From Pseudomonas sp. Irchel 3E20 (lineage in GTDB: Bacteria; Pseudomonadota; Gammaproteobacteria; Pseudomonadales; Pseudomonadaceae), in assembly GCF_900187645.1 (NCBI RefSeq), contig NZ_FYEE01000004.1, positions 372,001 through 436,000 on the forward strand: 64,000 nt of DNA. The letters are read 5' to 3'. Both the position numbers and the translations under genes were made by a program. Position 1 is the stretch's first letter. Every line of letters begins with the position of its first letter. The notes under the pieces were generated by a model. That model was not told the origin of the DNA. It made no database searches and saw only the letters and a list, made by a program, of their open reading frames with translations. Below are positions 9,379 to 17,362 of this stretch, piece after piece.

Positions 9379-10796
9379 GCCCCAAAGCCTTCCTGCCCAG
9401 CCTGTTGGCCCTGGCCCTGAGCGCGTGCGCCGTGGGCCCGGACTACTCGACACCGGCCACCGAAGCGGCCCACATCACGGCCGCCACCGACGGCGCGGCC
9501 GGCCAGAAGAACTTCGACCGTGCGCGGTTCGAGGGCATCTGGTGGCAGCAGTTCGACGACCCGACGTTGAACCAATTGGTCAGCCAGTCGCTGCAAGGCA
9601 ACCGCCAGTTGCGCGTGGCGTTTGCCCGCCTGCGGGCGGCGCGGGCGATCCGCGATGACGTCAGCAATGACGCCATGCCCACCATCACCAGCCGCGCCAG
9701 CAGCGACCTGGGCAAAGGCCAGGTGCCGGGGCAAACCGAGCGCCGCGTTAACAGCGAACGCTACGACCTGGGCCTGGACATGGCTTGGGAACTGGACCTG
9801 TTCGGCCGCATCCAGCGCCAATTGGAAGCCAGCGACGCCGAGCAGCAAGTGGCCGAAGCCGACCTTTACCAGTTGCAAGTGACCCTGATTGCCGAACTGG
9901 TGGACGCCTACGGCCAACTGCGCGGCGCCCAACTGCGCGAGGGCATCGCCCTGGCCAACCTGAAGAACCAGCAGGACTCGCGCAAGATCACCGAAAGCCT
10001 GCGCGATGCCGGCGTCGGCGATCAGCTTGACGTGGTCCGTGCCGATGCGCGCCTGGCCTCGGTGGAAGCCAGCGTGCCGCAATTGCAGGCCGAGCAGGCG
10101 CGTCAGCGCAACCGCATCGCCACCCTGCTGGGCGAACGCCCGGACAAACTGAGCGTGGACCTGAGCCCGGCGACCCTACCCGCCATCGCCAAGGCCTTGC
10201 CCATTGGCGACCCGGGTGAACTGCTGCAACGCCGGCCCGACATCGCCAGCGCCGAACGCAAACTGGCCGCCGCCACCGCCCGCATAGGCGTGGCCAAGGC
10301 CGATTTGTTCCCACGGGTCAGCCTCAGCGGCTTCCTGGGCTTTACCGCCGGGCGCGGCTCGCAAATCGGCTCCTCGGCGGCCAACGCCTGGGCGCTGGGC
10401 CCGAGCATCACCTGGGCGGCGTTCGACCTGGGCAGCGTGCGCGCCCGTTTGCGCGGCGCCGATGCCGAAGCCGAGGGCGCCCTGGCCAGCTATGAACAGC
10501 AGGTGTTGCTGGCCCTGGAAGAATCGGAAAACGCCTTCAGCGACTACGGCAAGCGCCAGCAACGGCTGATCTCGCTGATCCGCCAAAGCGAATCGAGCCG
10601 CGCCGCCGCTGACCTGGCCCAAATCCGCTACCGCGAAGGCACCGAGGACTTCCTCGTGCTGCTCGACGCCCAGCGCGAACGCCTGGCCGCCGAAGACGCC
10701 CAAGCCCTGGCCGAGGTGGACCTGTATCGCGGCATCGTCGCCATCTACAAAGCCCTGGGCGGCGGCTGGCAACCCGAGACCCTGGCCCGTAATTAA
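9375..10796 (+). CDS. oprN: outer-membrane efflux lipoprotein, OprN/OprM family
   Basis: A 473-residue outer-membrane factor that forms the trimeric exit duct for MexEF. The signal ends in lipobox LALSAC with Cys18 as the acylation site, followed by the family signature AVGPDY. It contains the two structural repeats typical of TolC-like proteins: ELVDAYGQLRGAQLREGIALAN in the first half and EESENAFSDYGKRQQRL in the second, plus LLQRRPDIASAERKLAAATARIG. Its start overlaps the mexF stop by 4 bp. A perfect intrinsic terminator follows about 45 bp after the stop, so this is the last gene of the operon. Confidence 0.92.
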   Translation: MSPKAFLPSLLALALSACAVGPDYSTPATEAAHITAATDGAAGQKNFDRARFEGIWWQQFDDPTLNQLVSQSLQGNRQLRVAFARLRAARAIRDDVSNDAMPTITSRASSDLGKGQVPGQTERRVNSERYDLGLDMAWELDLFGRIQRQLEASDAEQQVAEADLYQLQVTLIAELVDAYGQLRGAQLREGIALANLKNQQDSRKITESLRDAGVGDQLDVVRADARLASVEASVPQLQAEQARQRNRIATLLGERPDKLSVDLSPATLPAIAKALPIGDPGELLQRRPDIASAERKLAAATARIGVAKADLFPRVSLSGFLGFTAGRGSQIGSSAANAWALGPSITWAAFDLGSVRARLRGADAEAEGALASYEQQVLLALEESENAFSDYGKRQQRLISLIRQSESSRAAADLAQIRYREGTEDFLVLLDAQRERLAAEDAQALAEVDLYRGIVAIYKALGGGWQPETLARN

Positions 10797-10840
10797 CCCC
10801 CGAGTTGCTCCTTTGGTTGGCCGCAACCAACCAAACCTTT

Positions 10841-10875
10841 GCCCCGCGAATCATTCGATCGCGGGGCTTTTTTTT
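10841..10875 (+). terminator. intrinsic terminator of mexEF-oprN
   Basis: A 9-bp GC-rich stem, GCCCCGCGA (10841-10849) with TCGCGGGGC (10859-10867), a 9-nt loop and a run of eight T (10868-10875). It lies 44 bp after the oprN stop. Confidence 0.93.
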
Positions 10876-10936
10876 GCGTCTCAAACCGCCATCGCGAGCC
10901 ATCCAGCGCCCGCAGGGGATTGCTCGCGGCCTGTGC

Positions 10937-11884
10937 TCAAACCTTCTGCCACGGCAGGTCCGGGGCCGTCAGCCGTGGGCCGTCGAAGCCTTCTACCTCG
11001 CCAAAGCGTTGCAGGTCACCCTGGTTCCAGGCCTCCAGGGCCAGGACGATGTCCACCTTGCTGTGGCTGACGAAGTTCCAGAACATGTAGATCTCCTCCT
11101 CGAACGGCGCGCCGCCCAGCAGCAGGGCGCGGGCGCCGTCGCGGGTGTGCAGTTGCACCTCGTCCAGGCCCCGCCCCAGGTAGGCCAGTTCATTATTGGC
11201 GAACATCTGGCCGTTAACCTGAAGCGCCCCGTCCAGGGGCAGGATGCCGTACTCGAAGGTAGGGTCCAGGGCCAAGCGCGCCTGGGCCGCGCCTTCGGCC
11301 AGCAGGTCCAGGCCCACCAGCGGCGTATAGACCTTGCTCGGTGCCTGGCGCCCGGCGAAGTGCCCGGCCAGCAAGGTGATGTGCAGGCCACCTTCATCCC
11401 ACTGGGGCAAATCCGGGTAATGATCGAACGCTGGCGCGCAGTCGGCGTGGCTGGCGGGCAAGGCGATCCACAACTGCGCGGCGTGCAGGCGCCGTTCTTC
11501 GGGCAGGGACTCTTCGGTGTGGACGATGCCGCGCCCGGCGGTCATCAGGTTGACCTGGCCAGGGCGCACCACTTGCTCGTTGCCCAGGCTGTCGCGGTGC
11601 AGCACTTGGCCTTCGATCATCCAGGTGAACGTCTGCAAGCCAATGTGCGGATGGGGCCCCACCCGCAAGCCGCCCAGGGGCTCGAACAGCGCCGGGCCAG
11701 CATGGTCGAGAAAACACCAGGCGCCGATCTTGCGCCGCTGGCGCGAAGGCATCAGGCGACTGACCGGGATACCGCCACCCACCTCGGCGGTGCGGGCGGT
11801 GATGCGCTGGATCTGCCGCTCGCCGTCCTCGCTGGGGCAGTCAGAGGAAAGGGACAGGGAAGGTTTGGGGTCTTGGTTGCTCAT
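10937..11884 (-). CDS. pirin-family bicupin protein
   Basis: A pirin of 315 residues if started at ATG 11884 (MSNQDPKPSLS), which is preceded by AGAAGGA; a longer open frame to 11971 adds a tail without a binding site. The N-terminal cupin has the pirin signature GPHPHIGLQTFTWMIEG, with the metal-binding histidines, and the following RPGQVNLMTAGRGIVHTEES. The C-terminal domain holds FEYGILPLDGALQVNG and LLLGGAPFEEEIYMFWNFV. Bacterial relatives include quercetin 2,3-dioxygenase-like YhhW; the physiological substrate is unknown. Cytoplasmic. It is a single gene transcribed towards the mexEF-oprN terminator and divergent from the bestrophin gene. The 214-bp divergent gap contains one REP-like unit near 11926-11952. 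Confidence 0.9.
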   Translation of the reverse strand: MSNQDPKPSLSLSSDCPSEDGERQIQRITARTAEVGGGIPVSRLMPSRQRRKIGAWCFLDHAGPALFEPLGGLRVGPHPHIGLQTFTWMIEGQVLHRDSLGNEQVVRPGQVNLMTAGRGIVHTEESLPEERRLHAAQLWIALPASHADCAPAFDHYPDLPQWDEGGLHITLLAGHFAGRQAPSKVYTPLVGLDLLAEGAAQARLALDPTFEYGILPLDGALQVNGQMFANNELAYLGRGLDEVQLHTRDGARALLLGGAPFEEEIYMFWNFVSHSKVDIVLALEAWNQGDLQRFGEVEGFDGPRLTAPDLPWQKV

Positions 11885-12098
11885 GGGAAATCCTTCTGTG
11901 AATGCGCCATGGACCGCTGCCTGTAGGTAGAAAGCGGGCTTGCCCGCGCCGGGTTGCCACGACAGCAGCATTGATTAAGGCGAAGCCATTAATAGATCAT
12001 ATCGATCAAGCCGTCAGCCAAAGCGATTGGACAAGCCCTAGGGGCGATCCTACTCTGGCGGGGCCACGAAAGCCTCCCACTGGGTAAATCCTGCACCG

Positions 12099-12998
12099 AT
12101 GATCGTTCGCCCCAAGCCCAACCTGGTCAGCATCCTGTTCTCCCTCAAGGGCTCGATTGCCCGGCGTATCGCCTTGCGTAGCCTGCTGGTGACGTTGCTG
12201 GCGTCGGTGATCGTGTTGATCGAAACCCTGCACCCGGCCTATTTCGCCAAGGTCAGCGCCACGCCCTTCACCCTGCTGGGGCTGTCGCTGTCGATCTTCA
12301 TGAGTTTTCGCAACAACGCCTGCTACGACCGCTGGTGGGAGGGCCGCAAGCAATTGGGGCAGTTGATTATCGAAGTGCGTTCGCTGATCCGCGAAAGCCA
12401 GGTGATCGCCGACCCGCAGGTGCGCGAAGCGCTGCTGCGTGAACTGTGCGGCTTCGCCCATGGCCTGATTGCGCGGCTGCGCGGCGAGGCCGAGCACGCG
12501 GCCATCGCGCCCTGGGTGCAACCGGCGGTGGACAACGCCCACCCCAACCTCACCGACAGCCTGCTGCAACGCATCGGCGCACGCTGCTCGCGCCTGGCCG
12601 AGCAAGGCCTTATCAGCGACTGGCGCTACACCCAGCTCGAATCGCGCCTGGTCAGCCTCAGCGGCGTGCAGGCCGGTTGCGAGCGGATCAAGAGCACGCC
12701 GCTGCCCTTCCCCTACACCCTGCTGCTGCACCGCACCATCTACCTGTTCTGCATCCTGCTGCCATTTGCCATGGCCGAGCCTCTGGGCTGGATGGCGCCG
12801 ATCTTCACCGCCGTGGTCAGCTACACCTTTTTTGGCCTGGACGAAATCGGCGACGACCTCGAAGACCCCTTCGGCTTCGACGAAAACGACCTGCCGTGCG
12901 ATGCCATCGTGCGCACCCTGGAACGGGAAATCCTCGCCGCACTGGGCCACACCGACCTGCCACCAGCCCTGGAACCCAAAGACTTCGTCCTCACTTGA
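12099..12998 (+). CDS. bestrophin-like chloride channel (RFP-TM family)
   Basis: A 299-residue inner-membrane protein of the bestrophin/UPF0187 family (YneE type), predicted to form a pentameric anion channel. It opens with MIVRPKPNLVSILFSLKGSI, then TM segments LLVTLLASVIVLIETL and PFTLLGLSLSIFMSF, followed by the signature FRNNACYDRWWEGRKQLGQL. A later hydrophobic pair (TIYLFCILLPFAMA, APIFTAVVSYTFFG) precedes the conserved acidic segment DEIGDDLEDPFGFDENDLP. Function by family only; transport has not been inferred from context. A start at ATG 12099 is used. The gene is followed after 79 bp by the TPR protein gene, with which it may be cotranscribed. Confidence 0.9.
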   Translation: MIVRPKPNLVSILFSLKGSIARRIALRSLLVTLLASVIVLIETLHPAYFAKVSATPFTLLGLSLSIFMSFRNNACYDRWWEGRKQLGQLIIEVRSLIRESQVIADPQVREALLRELCGFAHGLIARLRGEAEHAAIAPWVQPAVDNAHPNLTDSLLQRIGARCSRLAEQGLISDWRYTQLESRLVSLSGVQAGCERIKSTPLPFPYTLLLHRTIYLFCILLPFAMAEPLGWMAPIFTAVVSYTFFGLDEIGDDLEDPFGFDENDLPCDAIVRTLEREILAALGHTDLPPALEPKDFVLT

Positions 12999-13077
12999 AC
13001 ACCGGGGTTTGACTCGCGGCGCGCTCTGGCCGAAGCTTGGCCCCCTGCGCAAAACCCGCCCGCGCCCGGATACCTGC

Positions 13078-14133
13078 ATGTTCAAGCCCCGCCGTCACCT
13101 GTTGATCTGCCTATCGCTGGTAGTGGCCGCGGGCGTTGCCTGGCTGCTGTTGCGCGATACCGCCCCCGACGTGGCCCCGGCGGTCAAGCACGGTTTCAAC
13201 AAGGCCCTGGCGCAGGCGCGCAATGGCCAACCCGGCGCGGCGCGGGTGCTGTACCAGCAATTTGCCCGCAGCGACCTGCCCGACAGCCGCCGCGTGCGCC
13301 TGCATGCCGAACTGCCCAACTACCCCAGCCCCCAGGCCTTGAAACTGGCGGACAAAGACTTGCACCACCCCTCCCCAAAGGTGCGCCAAGCGGCGATCCA
13401 GAGCGTCGTAGCCTTGGTGCCCGGGGGGCCACGCAGCCTGTTGCTCGGGCCGCTGTTGGACGACCCCGAGCAAAGCGTGCGGTTTGCCGCCGCCAGCGCC
13501 TTGCTGGGGTTGTCGCCGGATGACCTGGGGTTGTACTTCGGCCCCTTGCAGCAGGTGCTGGAGCAGTACCAAGCCGTACTCAAGGCCCGGCCCGACGACG
13601 TCGACAGCCAATACCTACTGGCGCGCCTGTACCTGCACAACGCCGACCTCAAGGCCGCGCAACAGGCCCTGGAACGGGCCTTGCGCCTGGAGCCGGATAA
13701 CTTGCGCGCCGTGGTGCTGCAAGTGGAAGTGCTCGACAAACAAGGCCAGGGCGACGCCGCCCGCCAGTTACTGGCGCGGCAACTGCAAGCCCATTCCGAC
13801 TCGGCCTACCTGCAACACGCCCTGGGCATGTGGCTGCTGCAACACGGCCAGGGCGAATACGCCTTGCTCGGCCTGTCCCGGGCGGTGGAGCTGGAACCGG
13901 ACAACCCCCATTACCGCTATGACCTGGCCACCACCCTGCACGACGAGGGCGAGTTGCAAGCGGCGCAAAAGCAGTTGCAAGAGATCGTCCAGCGCCAACC
14001 CGCCAACCGCAAGGCGCGGGTGCTGCTTATCAATTACTGGAAAGAATCGGGGCAGTTGCAGAACGTTCAGGTGCTACTGGCCTTGCTGGAGCAGCAAAAC
14101 CCCGATGACCCGGCGTTGCAGCAGGGGTTGTAA
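13078..14133 (+). CDS. membrane-anchored TPR/HEAT-like repeat protein
   Basis: A 351-residue protein starting at ATG 13078 (MFKPRRHLLIC). The frame is open far upstream, but only this start gives the N-terminal hydrophobic anchor LLICLSLVVAAGVAWLLL, which is an uncleaved signal or signal peptide. Residues ~85-150 read like two HEAT-type repeats (HHPSPKVRQAAIQSVVAL, DDPEQSVRFAAASALLGL). From ~160 on there are TPR units (DDVDSQYLLARLYLHNADLK, ALRLEPDN, AVELEPDNPHYRYDLA, QLQEIVQRQPANRKAR). Such proteins are periplasm-facing scaffolds, and no catalytic motif is present. The partner is unknown. It follows the bestrophin gene by 79 bp. Confidence 0.8.
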   Translation: MFKPRRHLLICLSLVVAAGVAWLLLRDTAPDVAPAVKHGFNKALAQARNGQPGAARVLYQQFARSDLPDSRRVRLHAELPNYPSPQALKLADKDLHHPSPKVRQAAIQSVVALVPGGPRSLLLGPLLDDPEQSVRFAAASALLGLSPDDLGLYFGPLQQVLEQYQAVLKARPDDVDSQYLLARLYLHNADLKAAQQALERALRLEPDNLRAVVLQVEVLDKQGQGDAARQLLARQLQAHSDSAYLQHALGMWLLQHGQGEYALLGLSRAVELEPDNPHYRYDLATTLHDEGELQAAQKQLQEIVQRQPANRKARVLLINYWKESGQLQNVQVLLALLEQQNPDDPALQQGL

Positions 14134-14141
14134 AAGGGGCC

Positions 14142-14297
14142 GCCATCGCAAGCAGGCGCGCTCCCACAGAGGAAAAATCAAAATCCCACCCACACCAGCG
14201 TTCAACTGTGGGAGCGGGCCTTGCCCACGATGAGGCTGGCACAGCCGACACCGGTCTACCCGCAATCATGCCGCTATCGCGGGCAAGCCCCCACATA
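14142..14297. repeat. cluster of three REP-like units
   Basis: Fluorescens-type REP sequence in alternating orientation: gccatcgcaagcaggcgcgc starting at 14142, tgtgggagcgggccttgccc starting near 14207, and gctatcgcgggcaagccccc starting near 14273. They fill the gap between the convergent TPR gene and the response-regulator gene. Confidence 0.7.
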
Positions 14298-14313
14298 CAG
14301 GGTGGGCGTGCAC

Positions 14314-14691
14314 TCAGGCGAGCATGTCCTGCATGATTTCCTGCAGCACATCGAGGTCAAAGGGCTTGGCCAGGATCGGCGCCTTGAGGGCGATGGAGCT
14401 GCCGGATTCGCGGATTTCCTGAGGGTAGCCGCTGATGAAGATCACTTTCAGTTCCGGGCGCAGCTTGACCGCCGGTTCCGCGATCTGCACCCCGGAAATG
14501 CCGCCCGGCAGGCGGAAGTCGGTAATCATCATGTCCAGGTGCGGCTTGGTGGCGAGGATCTGGAACGCCTGTTCGCCGTTTTCCGCCTGAAGCACCCGGT
14601 AGCCTTCCCCGGACAGGTAAGCCGCCAGCACCATCAGGATCGAGGGGTCATCTTCGACGATCAGTACAACGTCTTGCGCATCTTCACTCAT
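14314..14691 (-). CDS. single-domain response regulator (receiver only)
   Basis: A 125-residue receiver domain and nothing more. It has the acidic pocket in LIVEDDPS, the phosphoacceptor Asp58 in MMITDFRLPGG, the switch residue in IFISGYP and the invariant Lys in ILAKPFDLD. ATG 14691 is chosen because the longer frame begins with TTG at 14712 and lacks a binding site. It is the last gene of the 14.3-20.9 kb signalling operon, 78 bp after the REC-kinase gene. Without an output domain it probably acts as a phospho-relay or protein-binding element. Cytoplasmic. Confidence 0.88.
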   Translation of the reverse strand: MSEDAQDVVLIVEDDPSILMVLAAYLSGEGYRVLQAENGEQAFQILATKPHLDMMITDFRLPGGISGVQIAEPAVKLRPELKVIFISGYPQEIRESGSSIALKAPILAKPFDLDVLQEIMQDMLA

Positions 14692-14769
14692 GGGACGCCT
14701 TTGTTCGGTCAATTGCTGCCGGATACGACCACCCGGTCACGCAGAGGTTGCGTCGCCCGGCGCTGTTTT

Positions 14770-15951
14770 TCACAGCGGCAGGCTCACGCGAAATAAAGCA
14801 CCTTCGTGGATCCGGCTCTCCACGTCGATGGTGCCGCCATGGGCCGCGACAATCTGCTCGGAAATGAACAGCCCCAACCCCAGGCCCGCCACCACCGTCT
14901 TGTCCGAAACCCGCTCGAACTGGGCGAAGATGCGCCGCTGGTTCTCTTCGCTGATGCCGATGCCGTTGTCCTGCACTTCCACCCGCGCCTCGCGGCCGGC
15001 GCAGTATACGCGCACTTGGATCAGGCTTTTACCGCCATAGCGCAAGGCATTGGTCAGCAGGTTGGACACCACTTGTTCGATGCGGAACTCGTCCCAGTCG
15101 CCCTCCACCGGCTCCGGCGCGTCAAGGCTGACCGAGCATTCGGCGGCCTCGATCTGCGCGGCAAAGCCTTGCAGCAGGTTGCGCACCAATTGCGCCAGGT
15201 CGAAGCGGCTGGGGCGGATGGACAATTTGCCGGTGCGGATGCGCGACACGTCGAGCATGTCTTCGATCAGGCGGATCAGGCTTTTGATCTGCCGTTCATC
15301 GCGGTCGACCATGGCGTGCATCTTGTCCAGGCTGAACGCCGCCGCATTGCCCCGGGCCAGGTGCATCTTGCGCAACTGGGTTTCCAGGATCAGCCCGTTC
15401 AACGGCGTGCGTACCTCATGGGCGACGATGGACATGAAGTCATCGCGCATGCGCACCGCTTGCTCCAGTTCGTTCTGGGTGGCCTGCAAGCGCTCCAGCA
15501 GGGCCTGTTGCTCGCGACGGCTCTGCTCCAGGGCTTCGACCTGCTGCTTCATGGCCTTGCTCTGGCGGTACAGGTCGACGAACACGTTGACCTTGCTCTT
15601 CACCGCGTGGATATCCAGGGGCTTGTGCAAAAAGTCCACGGCGCCGCTTTCATAGCCCTTGAAGGCGTAGTTGAGCTCACGCCCGGCGGCGCTGACGAAC
15701 ACGATGGGGATGTTCTTGGTTTTTTCCGTGCCGCGCATCAGCTCGGCCAGCTCGAAGCCGTTCATGCCCGGCATCTGCACGTCGAGGATGGCCAGGGCAA
15801 ATTCGTGCTGCAACAGCAGCGACAGGGCCTCGTCCGCCGACAGCGCCTTGTACACCGTGCGGTCCTCGCGCTTTATCAGGGCGTCGAGGGCCAGCAGGTT
15901 CTCCGGCAGATCGTCGACGATCAACAATTTGGCTTGGATCGGGCTCAGCAT
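14770..15951 (-). CDS. REC-HisKA-HATPase hybrid sensor kinase (soluble)
   Basis: A 393-residue cytoplasmic kinase with the receiver at the front. Residues 1-120 are a receiver (LLIVDDLPEN; phosphoacceptor Asp57 in AILDVQMPG; Lys110 in FLHKPLD). Residues ~125-170 form a Gln/Glu-rich coiled coil. HisKA follows with His178 in IVAHEVRTPLN, and the C-terminal HATPase has N-box LLTNALRYGG, G1 DNGIGIS and G2 GLGLGLFISEQIV. There is no membrane segment or sensor domain, so it is expected to be driven by phosphotransfer to its receiver from another kinase, probably the large hybrid kinase upstream. Its ATG lies inside the 3' end of cheB (7-bp overlap), which points to coupled translation. Confidence 0.92.
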   Translation of the reverse strand: MLSPIQAKLLIVDDLPENLLALDALIKREDRTVYKALSADEALSLLLQHEFALAILDVQMPGMNGFELAELMRGTEKTKNIPIVFVSAAGRELNYAFKGYESGAVDFLHKPLDIHAVKSKVNVFVDLYRQSKAMKQQVEALEQSRREQQALLERLQATQNELEQAVRMRDDFMSIVAHEVRTPLNGLILETQLRKMHLARGNAAAFSLDKMHAMVDRDERQIKSLIRLIEDMLDVSRIRTGKLSIRPSRFDLAQLVRNLLQGFAAQIEAAECSVSLDAPEPVEGDWDEFRIEQVVSNLLTNALRYGGKSLIQVRVYCAGREARVEVQDNGIGISEENQRRIFAQFERVSDKTVVAGLGLGLFISEQIVAAHGGTIDVESRIHEGALFRVSLPL

Positions 15952-16550
15952 GCGATGTGTTCCAGTTCGGCCAGCAGACGGCTGATGCCGCGCAGCGGGA
16001 GGACATAATCCGGTTGGTGCAGCGCCAGCGCCGCCGCGGGCATGGTGGCAACTTGTGCCTCTAGGGGGTCTTGCACCACGGTCAGGCCCCCGTATTGCTT
16101 GACTCGCGCCAGGCCCCGGGCGCCGTCGTGGTTGGCGCCGGTCAACAACACGGCGGCCAGGCCCGGGCCGTAGGCGTCGGCGGCGGACTCAAAGAGGAAG
16201 TCGATGCTGGGCCGCGCGTAATGCTCGCGCGCCTCCAGGCTCAACGACAGGCTGTGGTCCTGCTCCACCGACAGGTGATAGCCGGGCGTGGCCACGTACA
16301 GCGTGCCCGCCTCGATGGGCGCCTTGTCGTCGGCCTCACGCACCGGGATCGGCAGGCGCCGGGCGAAGACGTCCACCAATTGGCTGCGCGCCTGGTCGGG
16401 CAAATGCAGCACGATGATGATCGGCAGTTTAAAACCCGCCTGCAACTCGCTGAAAACGCTCAATAAGGCCTCGACCCCACCGGCCGAAGCACCGATCACG
16501 ATAGCCTCGATCCGAGGCAGGGCACTGCCCTTGACGACGTCGTCCTTCAT
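15945..16550 (-). CDS. stand-alone CheB-type methylesterase domain
   Basis: A 201-residue protein corresponding to the catalytic domain of CheB without its regulatory receiver. Catalytic residues are visible: Ser22 in VIGASAGGVEAL, His49 in IVLHLPDQ and Asp142 in LLTGANHDGA (TGMGxDGA in classical CheB). It would hydrolyse glutamyl methyl esters or deamidate glutamine on a target protein. ATGA overlaps the end of cheR, so the two are translated together. No chemoreceptor, CheA or CheW gene is in the window, so a classical chemotaxis role is doubtful. Cytoplasmic. Confidence 0.9.
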   Translation of the reverse strand: MKDDVVKGSALPRIEAIVIGASAGGVEALLSVFSELQAGFKLPIIIVLHLPDQARSQLVDVFARRLPIPVREADDKAPIEAGTLYVATPGYHLSVEQDHSLSLSLEAREHYARPSIDFLFESAADAYGPGLAAVLLTGANHDGARGLARVKQYGGLTVVQDPLEAQVATMPAAALALHQPDYVLPLRGISRLLAELEHIAC

Positions 16551-17362
16551 AGTTTGCGGTAGATCCGTTGTTGTTTGACCAAAGGCTCGAAACGCTTGCC
16601 GTAGGCCGAAAATTCCAGGGTTTCCTTGCTGCCCAGCACCAAAAAACCACGGTGGCAGAGGGATTCGTGGAACAGCCCAAAGGCGCGATCCTGAAGTTTT
16701 TTATTGAAGTAAATCAACACATTGCGGCAAGAAATTAACTGAGTTTCTGAGAATACGCTGTCGGTCGCCAGGCTGTGGTCGGCGAAGGTCACGTTCTCCA
16801 TCAGGCTCTTGTCGAAAATCGCGTAATCATAGGCCGCGGTGTAGTAGTCGGCGAACGAACGTTCCCCACCCGCCTGCTGGTAGTTATGGGTGTAGGCGCG
16901 AACGTTCTCCAGGGAAAAGATCCCCTGCTTGGCCTTCTCCAGCGAGTGCGGGTTGATGTCGGTGGCATAGATGATGGTGCGTTCGAGCAAGCCTTCCTCA
17001 CGCAGCAGGATGGCCATGGAGTACACCTCCTCCCCGGTGCTGCACCCGGCGATCCAAATCTTGATCGAGGGGTAGGTTTTGAGCAGCGGCACCACTTCCT
17101 GGCGGATCGCCAGAAAGTGCGCCGGGTCGCGGAACATCTCGCTGACCGGGATCGTCAGCAGTTGCAGCAACTGCATGAACATCGCCGGGTCGTGCAGCAC
17201 CCGCTCCTGCAATGCGGAGATGGTCTTGCACTCGAACTGCTTCAAGGCGTGGTTGACCCGGCGCTTGATGGATGCGCCGGAGTAATCGCGAAAGTCATAG
17301 CTGTACTTGAGGTAGATCGCTTCAATCAGCAACCGCAGTTCAATTTCGGTATTTCGCTCCAC
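16547..17362 (-). CDS. CheR-type protein-glutamate methyltransferase
   Basis: A 271-residue S-adenosylmethionine-dependent methyltransferase of the CheR family. The N-terminal helical domain has DYSGASIKRRVNHAL, the SAM site is IWIAGCSTGEEVYSMAILL, and the late motif LISCRNVLIYFNKKL is intact. It would add methyl esters to glutamates on a sensory protein. It starts with GTG at 17362, immediately adjacent to the TAA stop of the hybrid kinase, and ends overlapping cheB by 4 bp. This order makes a kinase-cheR-cheB-kinase-receiver operon. No dedicated receptor is nearby; the partner could be the kinase itself. Confidence 0.92.
   Translation of the reverse strand: MERNTEIELRLLIEAIYLKYSYDFRDYSGASIKRRVNHALKQFECKTISALQERVLHDPAMFMQLLQLLTIPVSEMFRDPAHFLAIRQEVVPLLKTYPSIKIWIAGCSTGEEVYSMAILLREEGLLERTIIYATDINPHSLEKAKQGIFSLENVRAYTHNYQQAGGERSFADYYTAAYDYAIFDKSLMENVTFADHSLATDSVFSETQLISCRNVLIYFNKKLQDRAFGLFHESLCHRGFLVLGSKETLEFSAYGKRFEPLVKQQRIYRKL

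Noticed and set aside
6601..9453. 950-codon - strand open frame opposite mexF
   Set aside because: Antisense shadow of the RND permease; biased composition (Gly/His/Gln/Arg) and no family resemblance.
12469..13077. Long N-terminal extension of the TPR protein through the bestrophin gene
   Set aside because: The extension is an out-of-frame reading of the bestrophin gene; ATG 13078 begins a proper membrane anchor.
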